The position numbers were made by a program, and so were the translations under genes. From contig NZ_BBIV01000048.1 in the NCBI RefSeq assembly GCF_000730665.1, positions 1 to 45,194 on the forward strand: a stretch of DNA of 45,194 bases, in the 5' to 3' direction. The stretch comes from Pseudomonas plecoglossicida NBRC 103162 = DSM 15088. Lineage in GTDB: Bacteria; Pseudomonadota; Gammaproteobacteria; Pseudomonadales; Pseudomonadaceae. The number at the start of each line of letters is the position of its first letter. The first letter of the stretch is position 1. Below the pieces are notes generated by a model that was given only the letters and a program-made list of their open reading frames with translations, was not told where the DNA came from and did not search any database. Positions 9,721 to 17,854 of the stretch are shown here, piece after piece.

Positions 9721-10228
9721 CCCTGCAGCGGGGCGCTTCGGGCGCCTTGCCTGGCTCTGGCTCAGCCTGCTGGTCCTGGTCCTCGACCAGGCCACCAAGC
9801 TGTATTTCAACAATGCCTTGAGCATGTACCAGCAGATCGTGGTCATCCCTGACTACTTCAGCTGGACCCTGGCCTACAACACCGGTGCGGCGTTCAGTTT
9901 CCTGGCCGACAGCTCGGGCTGGCAGCGCTGGCTGTTCGCCCTGATCGCCGTGGTGGTCAGTGGTGTGCTGGTGGTCTGGCTCAAGCGCCTCGGGCGGAAT
10001 GAGACCTGGCTGGCGGTTGCGCTGGCGCTGGTGCTGGGCGGTGCGCTGGGTAACCTGTACGACCGCATCGTGCTGGGCCACGTGGTCGACTTCATCCTGG
10101 TGCACTGGAAGAATACCCACTACTTCCCGGCCTTCAACCTGGCCGACAGCGCCATCACCGTTGGTGCGGTGATGCTGGCGCTGGATATGTTCAAGAGCAA
10201 GAAGTCCGAGGATCCGGTCCATGACTGA
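9713..10228 (+). CDS. lspA: lipoprotein signal peptidase (SPase II)
   Basis: A 171-residue inner-membrane aspartyl protease with four hydrophobic segments. Conserved motifs include LDQATKLYF near the N-terminus, NTGAAFSFL, GNLYDRI (first catalytic Asp region) and FNLADSAI (second catalytic Asp). It cleaves signal peptides of prolipoproteins after lipidation. It overlaps ileS upstream by 8 bp and fkpB downstream by 8 bp. Confidence 0.98.
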   Translation: MPNPAAGRFGRLAWLWLSLLVLVLDQATKLYFNNALSMYQQIVVIPDYFSWTLAYNTGAAFSFLADSSGWQRWLFALIAVVVSGVLVVWLKRLGRNETWLAVALALVLGGALGNLYDRIVLGHVVDFILVHWKNTHYFPAFNLADSAITVGAVMLALDMFKSKKSEDPVHD

Positions 10229-10658
10229 CACCCGTATCGGCCAGAACACCGAAGTCACCCTGCACTTCGCGCTGCACCTGGAAAACGGCGACACCGTCGA
10301 CAGCACTTTCGAAAAGGCCCCGGCCACCTTCAAGGTCGGCGATGGCAACCTGCTGCCCGGCTTCGAGACCGCGCTGTTCGGCTTCAAGGCCGGTGACAAA
10401 CGCACCTTGGTGGTGGCCCCGGAGAATGCCTTCGGCCAGCCCAACCCGCAGAACGTGCAGGTCATGCCGCGGTCCAACTTCGAAGGCATGGCGTTGTCCG
10501 AAGGGCTGCTGATCATCTTCAACGACGCCGCCAACACCGAGCTGCCGGGTGTGGTCAAAGCGTTCGATGACGACCAGGTGACCATCGACTTCAATCACCC
10601 ACTGGCTGGCAAGACCCTGACCTTCGAGGTGGAGATCCTCGGGGTGAAGGCCCTGTAA
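10221..10658 (+). CDS. fkpB: FKBP-type peptidyl-prolyl isomerase, SlpA/FkpB type
   Basis: A 145-residue cytoplasmic FKBP of the SlyD/SlpA subgroup. It shows the split FKBP fold: an N-terminal strand set VTLHFALHLENGDTVDSTF, then LLPGFETALFGFKAGDKRT, an inserted chaperone flap (about residues 70-125), and the returning strand HPLAGKTLTFEVEILGV. The position between lspA and ispH is the usual one in Pseudomonas and E. coli. Role: prolyl isomerisation and folding assistance. Confidence 0.95.
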   Translation: MTDTRIGQNTEVTLHFALHLENGDTVDSTFEKAPATFKVGDGNLLPGFETALFGFKAGDKRTLVVAPENAFGQPNPQNVQVMPRSNFEGMALSEGLLIIFNDAANTELPGVVKAFDDDQVTIDFNHPLAGKTLTFEVEILGVKAL

Positions 10659-10672
10659 GCCTGGAGCCGAGC

Positions 10673-11620
10673 ATGCAAATCAAACTCGCCAACCCGCGCG
10701 GCTTTTGCGCGGGGGTCGACCGGGCAATCGAGATCGTCAACCGTGCGCTGGAAGTCTTCGGCCCGCCGATCTACGTGCGCCATGAAGTGGTGCACAACAA
10801 GTTCGTGGTGGAAGACCTGCGCAACCGTGGGGCCATCTTCGTCGAAGAACTGGACCAGGTGCCGGATGACGTCATCGTCATCTTCAGTGCCCATGGTGTG
10901 TCCCAGGCTGTGCGCCAGGAAGCTGCCGGCCGTGGCCTGAAGGTGTTCGATGCGACCTGCCCGCTGGTCACCAAGGTGCATATCGAGGTGGCCAAGTACA
11001 GCCGTGATGGTCGCGAAACCATCCTGATCGGCCATGAAGGGCACCCGGAAGTCGAAGGCACCATGGGCCAGTACGACGCCAGCAATGGTGGCGCCATCTA
11101 CCTCGTCGAAGACGAAGATGATGTCGCCAGGCTGCAGGTGAAAAATCCGGATCACCTGGCCTTCGTTACCCAGACCACGCTGTCGATGGATGACACCAGC
11201 CGAGTCATCGACGCCTTGCGCGCACGCTTCCCGAACATCGGCGGCCCGCGCAAGGACGACATCTGCTATGCCACCCAGAACCGCCAGGACGCGGTCAAGC
11301 AGTTGGCCGACGAGTGCGATGTGGTACTGGTGGTGGGCAGCCCCAACAGCTCCAACTCCAACCGCTTGCGCGAGCTGGCGGAACGCATGGGCACCCCGGC
11401 TTACCTGATCGATGGTGCCGAGGACATGCAGCGCGACTGGTTCGACAATGCTGCGCGGATCGGCATCACTGCCGGTGCTTCGGCCCCCGAAGTGCTGGTG
11501 CGTGGGGTGATCGACCAGCTCAAGGCCTGGGGCGCCACTGGCGCCGAAGAGCTCGATGGGCGTCCGGAGAACATCACCTTCTCCATGCCTAAAGAGCTGC
11601 GGGTTCGCTCGCTGATCTGA
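10673..11620 (+). CDS. ispH: 4-hydroxy-3-methylbut-2-enyl diphosphate reductase
   Basis: A 315-residue Fe-S enzyme performing the last step of the MEP isoprenoid pathway (HMBPP to IPP/DMAPP). The three cluster cysteines sit in NPRGFCAGVDRAI (C12), DATCPLVTKVH (about C96) and DDICYATQNRQ (about C200). The catalytic EGTMGQY glutamate and TQTTLS threonine are also present. The stop codon at 11618-11620 directly abuts the stop of the convergent fimT-like gene. It ends the operon that begins at ribF. Confidence 0.98.
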   Translation: MQIKLANPRGFCAGVDRAIEIVNRALEVFGPPIYVRHEVVHNKFVVEDLRNRGAIFVEELDQVPDDVIVIFSAHGVSQAVRQEAAGRGLKVFDATCPLVTKVHIEVAKYSRDGRETILIGHEGHPEVEGTMGQYDASNGGAIYLVEDEDDVARLQVKNPDHLAFVTQTTLSMDDTSRVIDALRARFPNIGGPRKDDICYATQNRQDAVKQLADECDVVLVVGSPNSSNSNRLRELAERMGTPAYLIDGAEDMQRDWFDNAARIGITAGASAPEVLVRGVIDQLKAWGATGAEELDGRPENITFSMPKELRVRSLI

Positions 11621-12112
11621 TCAGGGGCCTGCGCACAGAGGGTCTTTCTTCTTCTCTGTGCGCAGGTCGACTCTGCCACTGCTCGCCAGGACGACTTGAA
11701 TCTGACTGGTAGCTGAAGTGGGTTCACAAATCTTCAGCGTTGCGCTTGTCCACTGGTTTCCCGTTCTCAGCGGAACCCCCAATGCGCTGAACTTCACGTC
11801 ACCTCTAGTGTTGCCCACAATTTTCAATGACCGTGAAAGGCGCTGTTCGCGCAGCACCTGCTGATTGCGTTCAAGCAGCACCCGCCAACCTTTCCCCCAA
11901 TCATTTTCCAAAGGCTGCACCAGCACTGGCTGGCCTTGCAGCAGCGCGTGGCTGCGTGCGCTTCGCAGTGCCTGTGCCAGGTCCCGGGCTGCCGCCGCTC
12001 TGTGCAGGTCATCGCTCAAACGGGCGTAGGCAGGCATACCCAGTTGCGTCAGCAATGCGGCCATGCCCAAGGCGAACATCATTTGTATCAGTGTTACTCC
12101 CTGTTGCTTCAC
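11621..12112 (-). CDS. FimT/GspH-type minor pseudopilin
   Basis: A 163-residue protein with a type IV prepilin N-terminus: KQQG followed by VTLIQMMFALGMAALLTQLG, i.e. a leader ending in Gly and then a hydrophobic helix. The usual Glu5 of the mature pilin is replaced by Gln (VTLIQ). The body shows the GspH/FimT pattern DLAQALRSARSHALLQGQPV. The only suitable start is GTG at 12112, with AGGGAG about nine bases upstream; the nearby ATG is out of frame. It is divergent from the pilV-pilE genes and convergent with ispH. Likely a minor pilin processed by PilD. Confidence 0.8.
   Translation of the reverse strand: MKQQGVTLIQMMFALGMAALLTQLGMPAYARLSDDLHRAAAARDLAQALRSARSHALLQGQPVLVQPLENDWGKGWRVLLERNQQVLREQRLSRSLKIVGNTRGDVKFSALGVPLRTGNQWTSATLKICEPTSATSQIQVVLASSGRVDLRTEKKKDPLCAGP
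11628..11666. terminator. long perfect inverted repeat behind ispH
   Basis: CCTGCGCACAGAG (11628-11640) is exactly complementary to CTCTGTGCGCAGG (11654-11666), a 13-bp perfect stem with a T-rich 13-base loop. It lies inside the 3' end of the convergent fimT-like gene. There is no T-run after either arm, so it may be a factor-dependent or partial terminator or an mRNA 3' stabiliser rather than a classic intrinsic terminator. Confidence 0.5.
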
Positions 12113-12220
12113 CGTGCATTTCTCCCTGGAAGTGCTTCGCTTAGCTTCACGCCGGCTGGGCAGGAGGTCCAGTCGGCCACGTTTCAGGCAGTTGCGGGAA
12201 AAGTCGCGGGAGGCGCAGGG

Positions 12221-12403
12221 ATGCACAACGATCAACGGGGCATGACGTTTCTGGAAGTACTGTTGGCGATGCTGGTGGTGGCCGTGGGGTTGTTCGCCGC
12301 AGCAGCTTTGCAATTGAAAGCACTGCAGGCCACCGACAGTGCTCGCCGCGAAGGGCAGGCTGTGCTGGCGGCGCACAGCGAGCATGAGCAGGGCCAGCCA
12401 TGA
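12221..12403 (+). CDS. very short PilV-like minor pilin
   Basis: Sixty residues only. It has a prepilin leader and helix (QRG then MTFLEVLLAMLVVAVGLFAA) and the ALQLKALQ-T-SARREGQAV stretch typical of PilV, but nothing of the C-terminal globular domain (PilV in P. aeruginosa is about three times longer). A GGGAGG site sits just upstream of the ATG. The stop overlaps the next start in an ATGA junction, so the short form appears to be translated in register with the operon. It is either a natural reduced form or the product of a deletion. Confidence 0.7.
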   Translation: MHNDQRGMTFLEVLLAMLVVAVGLFAAAALQLKALQATDSARREGQAVLAAHSEHEQGQP

Positions 12404-13047
12404 GACGTGACCAGAGCGGTTTCGGTTTGCTCGAAGTGACACTGGCGCTGGCCATCGGGCTGATGGTACTGGCGGCGGCTGGTCAGCTGTTCGCATCTGC
12501 CCACCACAGCTGGCGCCTGCAAGGTGCGGCCTTGAGGTTGCAGGATGACGCCCGCCTGGCCTTGCTGCGCATGGCCCAGGATATCCGCATGGCAGGGATG
12601 TTCGGTTGCCTGCGTCTGGAACCGGGCAATTTTCCAACCCCAGTGGCAAAGCAGGTCTTCGACCGGCCGCTGGCAATCGGTCCGTCCAGTCTGAGCCTGG
12701 TTGTCGCCGAACTGCCAGGACATGCCGGGGCGCCCGACTGGACGCTGTTGACCAACTGCACGGACAAGGTGCAGGTCCATGAACTGCGCCACCCTAATCC
12801 TGAAAAGCTCATATCGATTCCTGTCAGTCGGCATCGCTACGAGCTCAACGGTGCAAGGCTGATGTTCGTCCGGCGCGATGGGGCCCAACCTCTGGTCGAC
12901 CATGTTCGCGAACTGCGTGTGACGCGCGTGCAAGCAGCGCAAGGAGAGCGGATCGACCTGCAACTGACATTGCATGAACCGTCCTTGCAACTCGAACAAC
13001 GCCACGCGTTGAGCGTGGCGCTGCGCAATCCGGTATCTGGCTCATGA
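12400..13047 (+). CDS. PilW-like minor pilin
   Basis: A 215-residue protein with the prepilin signature QSG then FGLLEVTLALAIGLMVLAAAGQLF, and the PilW-type LQDDARLALLRMAQDIRMAGMFGC segment around residues 45-75. It starts within the stop of the short pilV and overlaps the next gene by 4 bp. Minor pilins of this type prime pilus assembly at the inner membrane after cleavage by the prepilin peptidase. Confidence 0.85.
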   Translation: MRRDQSGFGLLEVTLALAIGLMVLAAAGQLFASAHHSWRLQGAALRLQDDARLALLRMAQDIRMAGMFGCLRLEPGNFPTPVAKQVFDRPLAIGPSSLSLVVAELPGHAGAPDWTLLTNCTDKVQVHELRHPNPEKLISIPVSRHRYELNGARLMFVRRDGAQPLVDHVRELRVTRVQAAQGERIDLQLTLHEPSLQLEQRHALSVALRNPVSGS

Positions 13048-13517
13048 AACGCCAACAGGGTCTGGTCCTGTTGCTGGCGCTGGTGCTCTGCCTGCTCTTG
13101 GGCACTCTGGCTGCCTCGGCCCTGCGCGATGCGTTGATCGAAACGCGAATGACCGCCGCCATGCGCGATGGCCTCCAGGCATTCGAACAAGCGGAGGCCG
13201 TACTGCTCGACGGCGTCGATGAACTGCAACGAGCCCCACCGGCAAACTGCACCGGATGTTCCCCACCAACGCGCCCGCATGACCTGCAAGGCCAGTGGCA
13301 GAGCAGCGTAAATGGTTACTTCCAGCTGCAGAATCTCGGCCTGACCACCCGCGCCGTGCATATGCCGGAAGGCGAGCAGGTCACCTTGTACCGAGTGACG
13401 GCCGTCAGCAAGCAGCTGGCAGCCAGGCAGGTGCTGGAGGCCGTCTACGCCGTGCCAACCGCTCAAGCCCAGGAGCCACAGCGCATCCTCTGGCGACAAA
13501 GACTGAGGGAAGACTGA
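13044..13517 (+). CDS. PilX-like minor pilin assembly protein
   Basis: A 157-residue protein starting MKRQQGLVLLLALVLCLLLG, with the PilX pattern of a leader, a hydrophobic helix and then ALIETRMTAAMRDGLQAFEQAEAVL (the family's M-A-N/D-R-x-x-AFQAAEAAL region). It overlaps pilW by 4 bp and is followed by the pilE-like gene after 1 bp. Confidence 0.8.
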   Translation: MKRQQGLVLLLALVLCLLLGTLAASALRDALIETRMTAAMRDGLQAFEQAEAVLLDGVDELQRAPPANCTGCSPPTRPHDLQGQWQSSVNGYFQLQNLGLTTRAVHMPEGEQVTLYRVTAVSKQLAARQVLEAVYAVPTAQAQEPQRILWRQRLRED

Positions 13518-13518
13518 C

Positions 13519-13908
13519 ATGCAGCAAGGCATGAGCCTGATCGAGTTGTTGATTGTCGTGGCCGTCATCGGCATTCTGGCAGCCATTGCCTACCCCAGTT
13601 ACAGCGACCCGCTCAGGCGAGCCGCACGCAGCGAAGTGGTCGGTCTGCTGCACGACGCCGCGCTGCGCCTGGAACACCACCGCGTGCGCACCGGCCAGTA
13701 CGCCGAGGGCGACCTTCGACTGCCTGTCGCCAACCGCCATTACAGCCTGCAGGCCATTCGTGGCAGCGACACCTTCACGCTGCTCGCCCGGCGCTTGCCG
13801 CGCGGTCTGATGGCCGATGATCGCTGCGGCGACTTCCAGCTCGACCAGGCACTGGTGCGCAGCAATCCGGGCGGCGTCGAGGCCAGCGAGCGCTGCTGGG
13901 GAAGCTGA
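13519..13908 (+). CDS. PilE-like minor pilin
   Basis: A 129-residue type IV pilin with an almost canonical N-terminus: QQG then MSLIELLIVVAVIGILAAIA, including Glu5, followed by YPSYSDPLRRAARSEV. Two C-terminal cysteines (DRCGDF and ERCWGS) form the expected disulfide region. It is the last gene of the pilV-W-X-E run; no pilY1 adhesin gene is present between pilX and pilE, where many pseudomonads have it. Confidence 0.88.
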   Translation: MQQGMSLIELLIVVAVIGILAAIAYPSYSDPLRRAARSEVVGLLHDAALRLEHHRVRTGQYAEGDLRLPVANRHYSLQAIRGSDTFTLLARRLPRGLMADDRCGDFQLDQALVRSNPGGVEASERCWGS

Positions 13909-13961
13909 GGGTTGAATGATGCCCGTGCATCGCGGTTTTACTTCAGGTGTTGGATCGACAG

Positions 13962-15059
13962 ATGAGCAAGCAAGTAGTGGTGGTCGGCGGCGGGGTGATC
14001 GGCCTGCTGACGGCATTCAACCTGGCGGCGAAGGTCGGGCAGGTGGTGGTGTGTGACCAGGGCGAGGTCGGTCGCGAGTCGTCCTGGGCCGGTGGCGGTA
14101 TCGTCTCGCCGCTGTATCCCTGGCGCTACAGCCCGGCCGTGACCGCCCTGGCGCACTGGTCGCAGGACTTTTATCCACAGCTGGGCGAGCGCCTGTTCAG
14201 CAGCACCGGCCTCGATCCGGAAGTTCACACAACGGGCCTGTACTGGCTCGACCTGGAAGACGAGGCCGAGGCCCTGGCCTGGGCCGAACGCGAGGGGCGG
14301 CCACTGAGCGCAGTGGATATCTCGGCAGTCTACGATGCAGTGCCTGTGCTGGGTCCGGGTTTCAAGCACGCCATCTTCATGGCCGGCGTGGCCAACGTGC
14401 GCAATCCGCGGCTGGTCAAGTCGCTCAAGGCCGCGCTGCAGGCGATGCCCAATGTGACCTTGCGCGAACACTGCCAGATCACCGGCTTCGTCCAGGAGGC
14501 CGGGCGCGTTACCGGCGTGCAGACCGAAGAGGGCGTGCTGCAGGCCGATGATGTGGTGCTCAGCGCTGGCGCCTGGAGCGGCGACCTGCTGCGCACGCTT
14601 GGCCTTGAATTGCCGGTCGAGCCGGTGAAGGGCCAGATGATCCTGTTCAAGTGCGCCGAGGATTTCCTGCCGAGCATGGTGCTGGCCAAGGGGCGCTATG
14701 CGATCCCGCGGCGTGATGGGCATGTTCTGGTGGGCAGTACGCTGGAGCATGCCGGGTACGACAAGACCCCGACCGAGGAGGCGTTGGCCAGCCTGAAGGC
14801 TTCGGCGGTTGAATTGCTGCCCCAGCTCGAGGGAGCCGAGGTGGTGGGGCACTGGGCCGGACTGCGGCCTGGCTCGCCTGAAGGTATTCCCTATATCGGG
14901 CCGGTGCCTGGGCATGAGGGGTTGTGGCTGAACTGCGGCCACTACCGCAATGGGCTGGTGCTGGCGCCGGCTTCGTGTCAATTGTTCACTGACCTGCTGA
15001 CCGGAGCTGAGCCGATCATCGATCCGGCGCCGTATGCACCGCAAGGGCGTCTGGGCTGA
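13962..15059 (+). CDS. thiO: glycine oxidase ThiO (FAD-dependent D-amino-acid/glycine oxidase)
   Basis: A 365-residue DAO-family flavoenzyme. The N-terminal FAD-binding GxGxxG is in VVVVGGGVIGLLTAFNLA, and the family's GRESSWAGGGIVSPLYPW follows near residue 40. The C-terminal GLRPGSPEGIPYIGPVPG and HYRNGLVLAP motifs are also present. It oxidises glycine to the imine used in thiazole synthesis for thiamine. ATG 13962 is preferred over in-frame GTG 13947 because it fits the family N-terminus. A REP pair follows. Confidence 0.93.
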   Translation: MSKQVVVVGGGVIGLLTAFNLAAKVGQVVVCDQGEVGRESSWAGGGIVSPLYPWRYSPAVTALAHWSQDFYPQLGERLFSSTGLDPEVHTTGLYWLDLEDEAEALAWAEREGRPLSAVDISAVYDAVPVLGPGFKHAIFMAGVANVRNPRLVKSLKAALQAMPNVTLREHCQITGFVQEAGRVTGVQTEEGVLQADDVVLSAGAWSGDLLRTLGLELPVEPVKGQMILFKCAEDFLPSMVLAKGRYAIPRRDGHVLVGSTLEHAGYDKTPTEEALASLKASAVELLPQLEGAEVVGHWAGLRPGSPEGIPYIGPVPGHEGLWLNCGHYRNGLVLAPASCQLFTDLLTGAEPIIDPAPYAPQGRLG

Positions 15060-15080
15060 GATCCTCGGGCCCGCTTTGCT

Positions 15081-15174
15081 GGCCAATCGCTGGCAAGCCG
15101 GCTCCTACAGGTACCGCACGGAACTCGAAACCTGCGCTGTACCTGTGGGAGCCGGCTTGCCGGCGATGAAGCCG
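15081..15174. repeat. REP pair (head-to-head palindromic repeats)
   Basis: Two inverted copies of the Pseudomonas REP unit around the core GGCAAGCCGGCTCCTACAG and CTGTGGGAGCCGGCTTGCC. They lie in the gap between the convergent thiO and amidase genes. Confidence 0.85.
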
Positions 15175-15183
15175 ACAAAGCCT

Positions 15184-16593
15184 TCAGCCAGTAATCGGTG
15201 CCTGCAAATGCCGGCTCGGATAATGCTGCTCGTACACCTTGCACACCCGCAGCACCTGCTCATCGGCAAAACGCCCCGCCACCACCTGCAACCCCACCGG
15301 CAACCCCTCGCGGGTAAACCCGCACGGCACCGAAGCCGCCGGCTGCTGGGTCAAGTTGAACGGGTAGCTGAACGGCGTCCACTCCATCCACTGCGCCATC
15401 CCCGACCCCGGGGGCACGTTATGCCCTGCCTCGAACGCCACCAGCGGCAGCATCGGTGAGACCAGCACGTCGTAACGCTGGTGGAAGGCATTCATTTTCG
15501 CGATCAGGTCAGCCCGCGCCTCCAGTGCCAGGGTGTATTCGCCCAGGCTGATGCGCGCGCCCTGCTCGGCAATCCAGCGCAGCCCAGGGTCGAGCTGTGC
15601 CCGTTGTTGCTCGGTAAAACCACTGGCCAGCCGCGCCGCACCCGCGAACCACAAGGTATTGAAGACCTCCAGCGGGTCGTTGAAGCCGGGATCGACTTCT
15701 TCCACCTGCGCGCCGAGCCGCGCCAGGCGCTGTACCGCCTGCGCCACCAGCGCCTGGATCTGCGGGTCGACCTGGACGTAGCCGAAGTCGGCACTGTAGG
15801 CGATGCGCAGGCCGCTCAGGTCCTGCTCCTGGCCCAGCCAAGGAGTCTGCCTGGGCGCCCCGGCGAGTCCGTCGCGGGCATCTGGGCGAGCCACGCAGTC
15901 GAGCATCAATACCGAGTCCTCGACGGTGCGGGTCATCGGCCCCAGGTGCGAAAGCACGGTCATGGCGCTGGTCGGCCATTGCGGCACATAGCCAAAGGTG
16001 GGCTTGATGCCGAAAGTACCGGTAAAAGCACAGGGGATGCGAATCGAGCCGCCGGCATCACTGCCCTGGTGCAGCACGCCGAGGTTCAGCGCGGCAGCAG
16101 CGGCAGCGCCACCGGACGACCCACCGGCCGTCAGGCGCGTGTCCCAGGGGTTGCGGGTAATACCGTACAGCGGGTTGTCGGTCACGCCTTTCCAGCCGAA
16201 CTCTGGCGTGGTGGTCTTGCCCACCAGCACCGCACCCGCTTCACGTATGAATGCACTGAATGGCGCATCCACGTCCCACGGGCCGGCAGCCGAAGTGGTG
16301 CGTGACCCCTTGCGCGTGGGCATGCCGCGGGTCAGGGTCAGGTCCTTGATCGAGGCCGGTACGCCATCCAGCCGGCCACAGGGCTCACCGCGCTGCCAAC
16401 GTTGCTCGCTGGCGCGGGCGGCGGCGCGGGCACCTTCGGGGTCCACATGGCAGTAGGCGTTTACCGCCGGGTTGTGCTGGCCGATACGCGCCAGTACATC
16501 GTCGACCACCTCGACCGGCGACAGTTGCCGGCGCTGATAGAGGTCGAGCAGTTCGACGGCGGTGAATTCTCCAATGGCAGTCTTGCTGGGCAT
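15184..16593 (-). CDS. amidase (amidase-signature family)
   Basis: A 469-residue amidase-signature enzyme. The Ser-cisSer-Lys triad is visible as the lysine in VPASIKDLTLTRG (about residue 80), the cis-serine in GGSSGGAAAAAALN and the nucleophile region GSDAGGSIRIPCAFTG (about residue 180). It hydrolyses an unidentified amide, probably released in the same pathway as the upstream carbamoyl hydrolase. The start at 16593 follows the hyuC-like stop by one base, so the two are coupled. Related to GatA-like and atzF-like enzymes but with no associated GatB/C. Confidence 0.92.
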   Translation of the reverse strand: MPSKTAIGEFTAVELLDLYQRRQLSPVEVVDDVLARIGQHNPAVNAYCHVDPEGARAAARASEQRWQRGEPCGRLDGVPASIKDLTLTRGMPTRKGSRTTSAAGPWDVDAPFSAFIREAGAVLVGKTTTPEFGWKGVTDNPLYGITRNPWDTRLTAGGSSGGAAAAAALNLGVLHQGSDAGGSIRIPCAFTGTFGIKPTFGYVPQWPTSAMTVLSHLGPMTRTVEDSVLMLDCVARPDARDGLAGAPRQTPWLGQEQDLSGLRIAYSADFGYVQVDPQIQALVAQAVQRLARLGAQVEEVDPGFNDPLEVFNTLWFAGAARLASGFTEQQRAQLDPGLRWIAEQGARISLGEYTLALEARADLIAKMNAFHQRYDVLVSPMLPLVAFEAGHNVPPGSGMAQWMEWTPFSYPFNLTQQPAASVPCGFTREGLPVGLQVVAGRFADEQVLRVCKVYEQHYPSRHLQAPITG

Positions 16594-16594
16594 C

Positions 16595-17791
16595 TCAATG
16601 GGCTCCCTGGTTGGCGGCCTGGAGCATGGCACGCAGCAGCACATCACAGCCATCGGCCAGATCCTGCGGCGCGGCGTTTTCGATTTCGTTGTGGCTGATG
16701 CCGCCCTCGCACGGCACGAAGATCATCCCGGCCGGGCCCAGTTCGGCGAGGAAGATGGCGTCGTGGCCGGCGCCGCTGACGATCTCCATGTGGCTCAGGC
16801 CCAGCTCGCGCGCGCCCTGGCGCACGGCATCGACGCACTGTTCGGCAAAGTACAGCGGCGGGAAGTCGGCAGTGGGCGTCAGCTCGAACTGCAGGCCATG
16901 CTTGGCCGCGCTGCTTTCGATGGCCGCGCGCACCTCGTCGACCATGGCTTGCAGATGGCCGGGGTCGAGGTGGCGCAGGTCGATGGTCATGTTCACCTGG
17001 CCGGGGATGACGTTGCGCGAACCCGGGTGCAGGCTCAGGCAACCGACCGTGCCACAGGCATGCGGCTGGTGGGCATGGGCCACGCGGTTGACCGCCGCCA
17101 CCACTTCGGCGGCGCCGACCAGGGCGTCCTTGCGCAGGTGCATCGGCGTAGGGCCCGCGTGGGCCTCGACACCGGTGAGCACCAGGTCGAACCACTTCTG
17201 CCCCAGGCACCCCTGGACCACGCCAATGGTGGTGCGCTGGTCTTCCAGCACCGGGCCCTGTTCGATGTGCGCCTCGAAGTAGGCCCCCAGCGGGTGGCCG
17301 GTCGGCACGCGCGGGCCGGCATAGCCGATACGCGAAAGCTCGGCGCCGACCGACAGTCCCTGGTCATCGACCTTGTCCAGGGTTTCCTGCAGGCCGAACT
17401 TGCCGGCGAACACCCCCGAACCCATCATGCATGGCGGGAAGCGCGAGCCTTCCTCGTTCGTCCACACCACCACTTCCAGCGGTGCCTCGGTGGTCAGTTG
17501 CAGGTCGTTGAGGGTGCGCATCACCTCAAGGCCGGCCATCACCCCGTAGCAGCCATCGAACTTGCCGCCGGTGGGCTGGGTGTCGATATGGCTGCCGGTC
17601 ATCACCGGTGGCAAGGCCGGGTTGCGTCCCGGGCGGCGGGCGAAGATGTTGCCGATGGCGTCGATGCTGACCGTGCAACCGGCTTCGGTGCACCAGCGTA
17701 CGAACAGGTCGCGGGCCTGGCGATCGAGGTCGGTCAGCGCCAGGCGGCACACGCCACCCTTGGCGGTGGCGCCGAGCCGGGCCAGGTCCAT
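16595..17791 (-). CDS. Zn-dependent N-carbamoyl-amino-acid/allantoate hydrolase (HyuC/AllC family), N-terminus uncertain
   Basis: An M20/M28-type dinuclear zinc amidohydrolase of 398 residues from the only usable ATG. Metal-site motifs are GSHIDTQPTGGKFDG, NEEGSRFPPCMMGS and the C-terminal SGAGHDAIFLAELGPAGMI. Family members hydrolyse N-carbamoyl amino acids or beta-ureidopropionate. The reading frame continues upstream of 17791 with residues that look native (VNRERLWQSL), but no ATG, GTG or TTG occurs before the livF stop codon only about 60 bases away. The true N-terminus may therefore have been lost. It lies between livF and the amidase gene. Confidence 0.85.
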   Translation of the reverse strand: MDLARLGATAKGGVCRLALTDLDRQARDLFVRWCTEAGCTVSIDAIGNIFARRPGRNPALPPVMTGSHIDTQPTGGKFDGCYGVMAGLEVMRTLNDLQLTTEAPLEVVVWTNEEGSRFPPCMMGSGVFAGKFGLQETLDKVDDQGLSVGAELSRIGYAGPRVPTGHPLGAYFEAHIEQGPVLEDQRTTIGVVQGCLGQKWFDLVLTGVEAHAGPTPMHLRKDALVGAAEVVAAVNRVAHAHQPHACGTVGCLSLHPGSRNVIPGQVNMTIDLRHLDPGHLQAMVDEVRAAIESSAAKHGLQFELTPTADFPPLYFAEQCVDAVRQGARELGLSHMEIVSGAGHDAIFLAELGPAGMIFVPCEGGISHNEIENAAPQDLADGCDVLLRAMLQAANQGAH

Positions 17792-17854
17792 CAGCGACTG
17801 CCAGAGGCGCTCACGGTTGACCAGGGCGCCCTGGCCGATACCGACACCACAAGG

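Noticed and set aside
6865..9846. A 993-codon open frame on the minus strand
   Set aside because: It is the antisense of ileS; long antisense frames are expected in GC-rich coding DNA and its translation has no recognisable motif.
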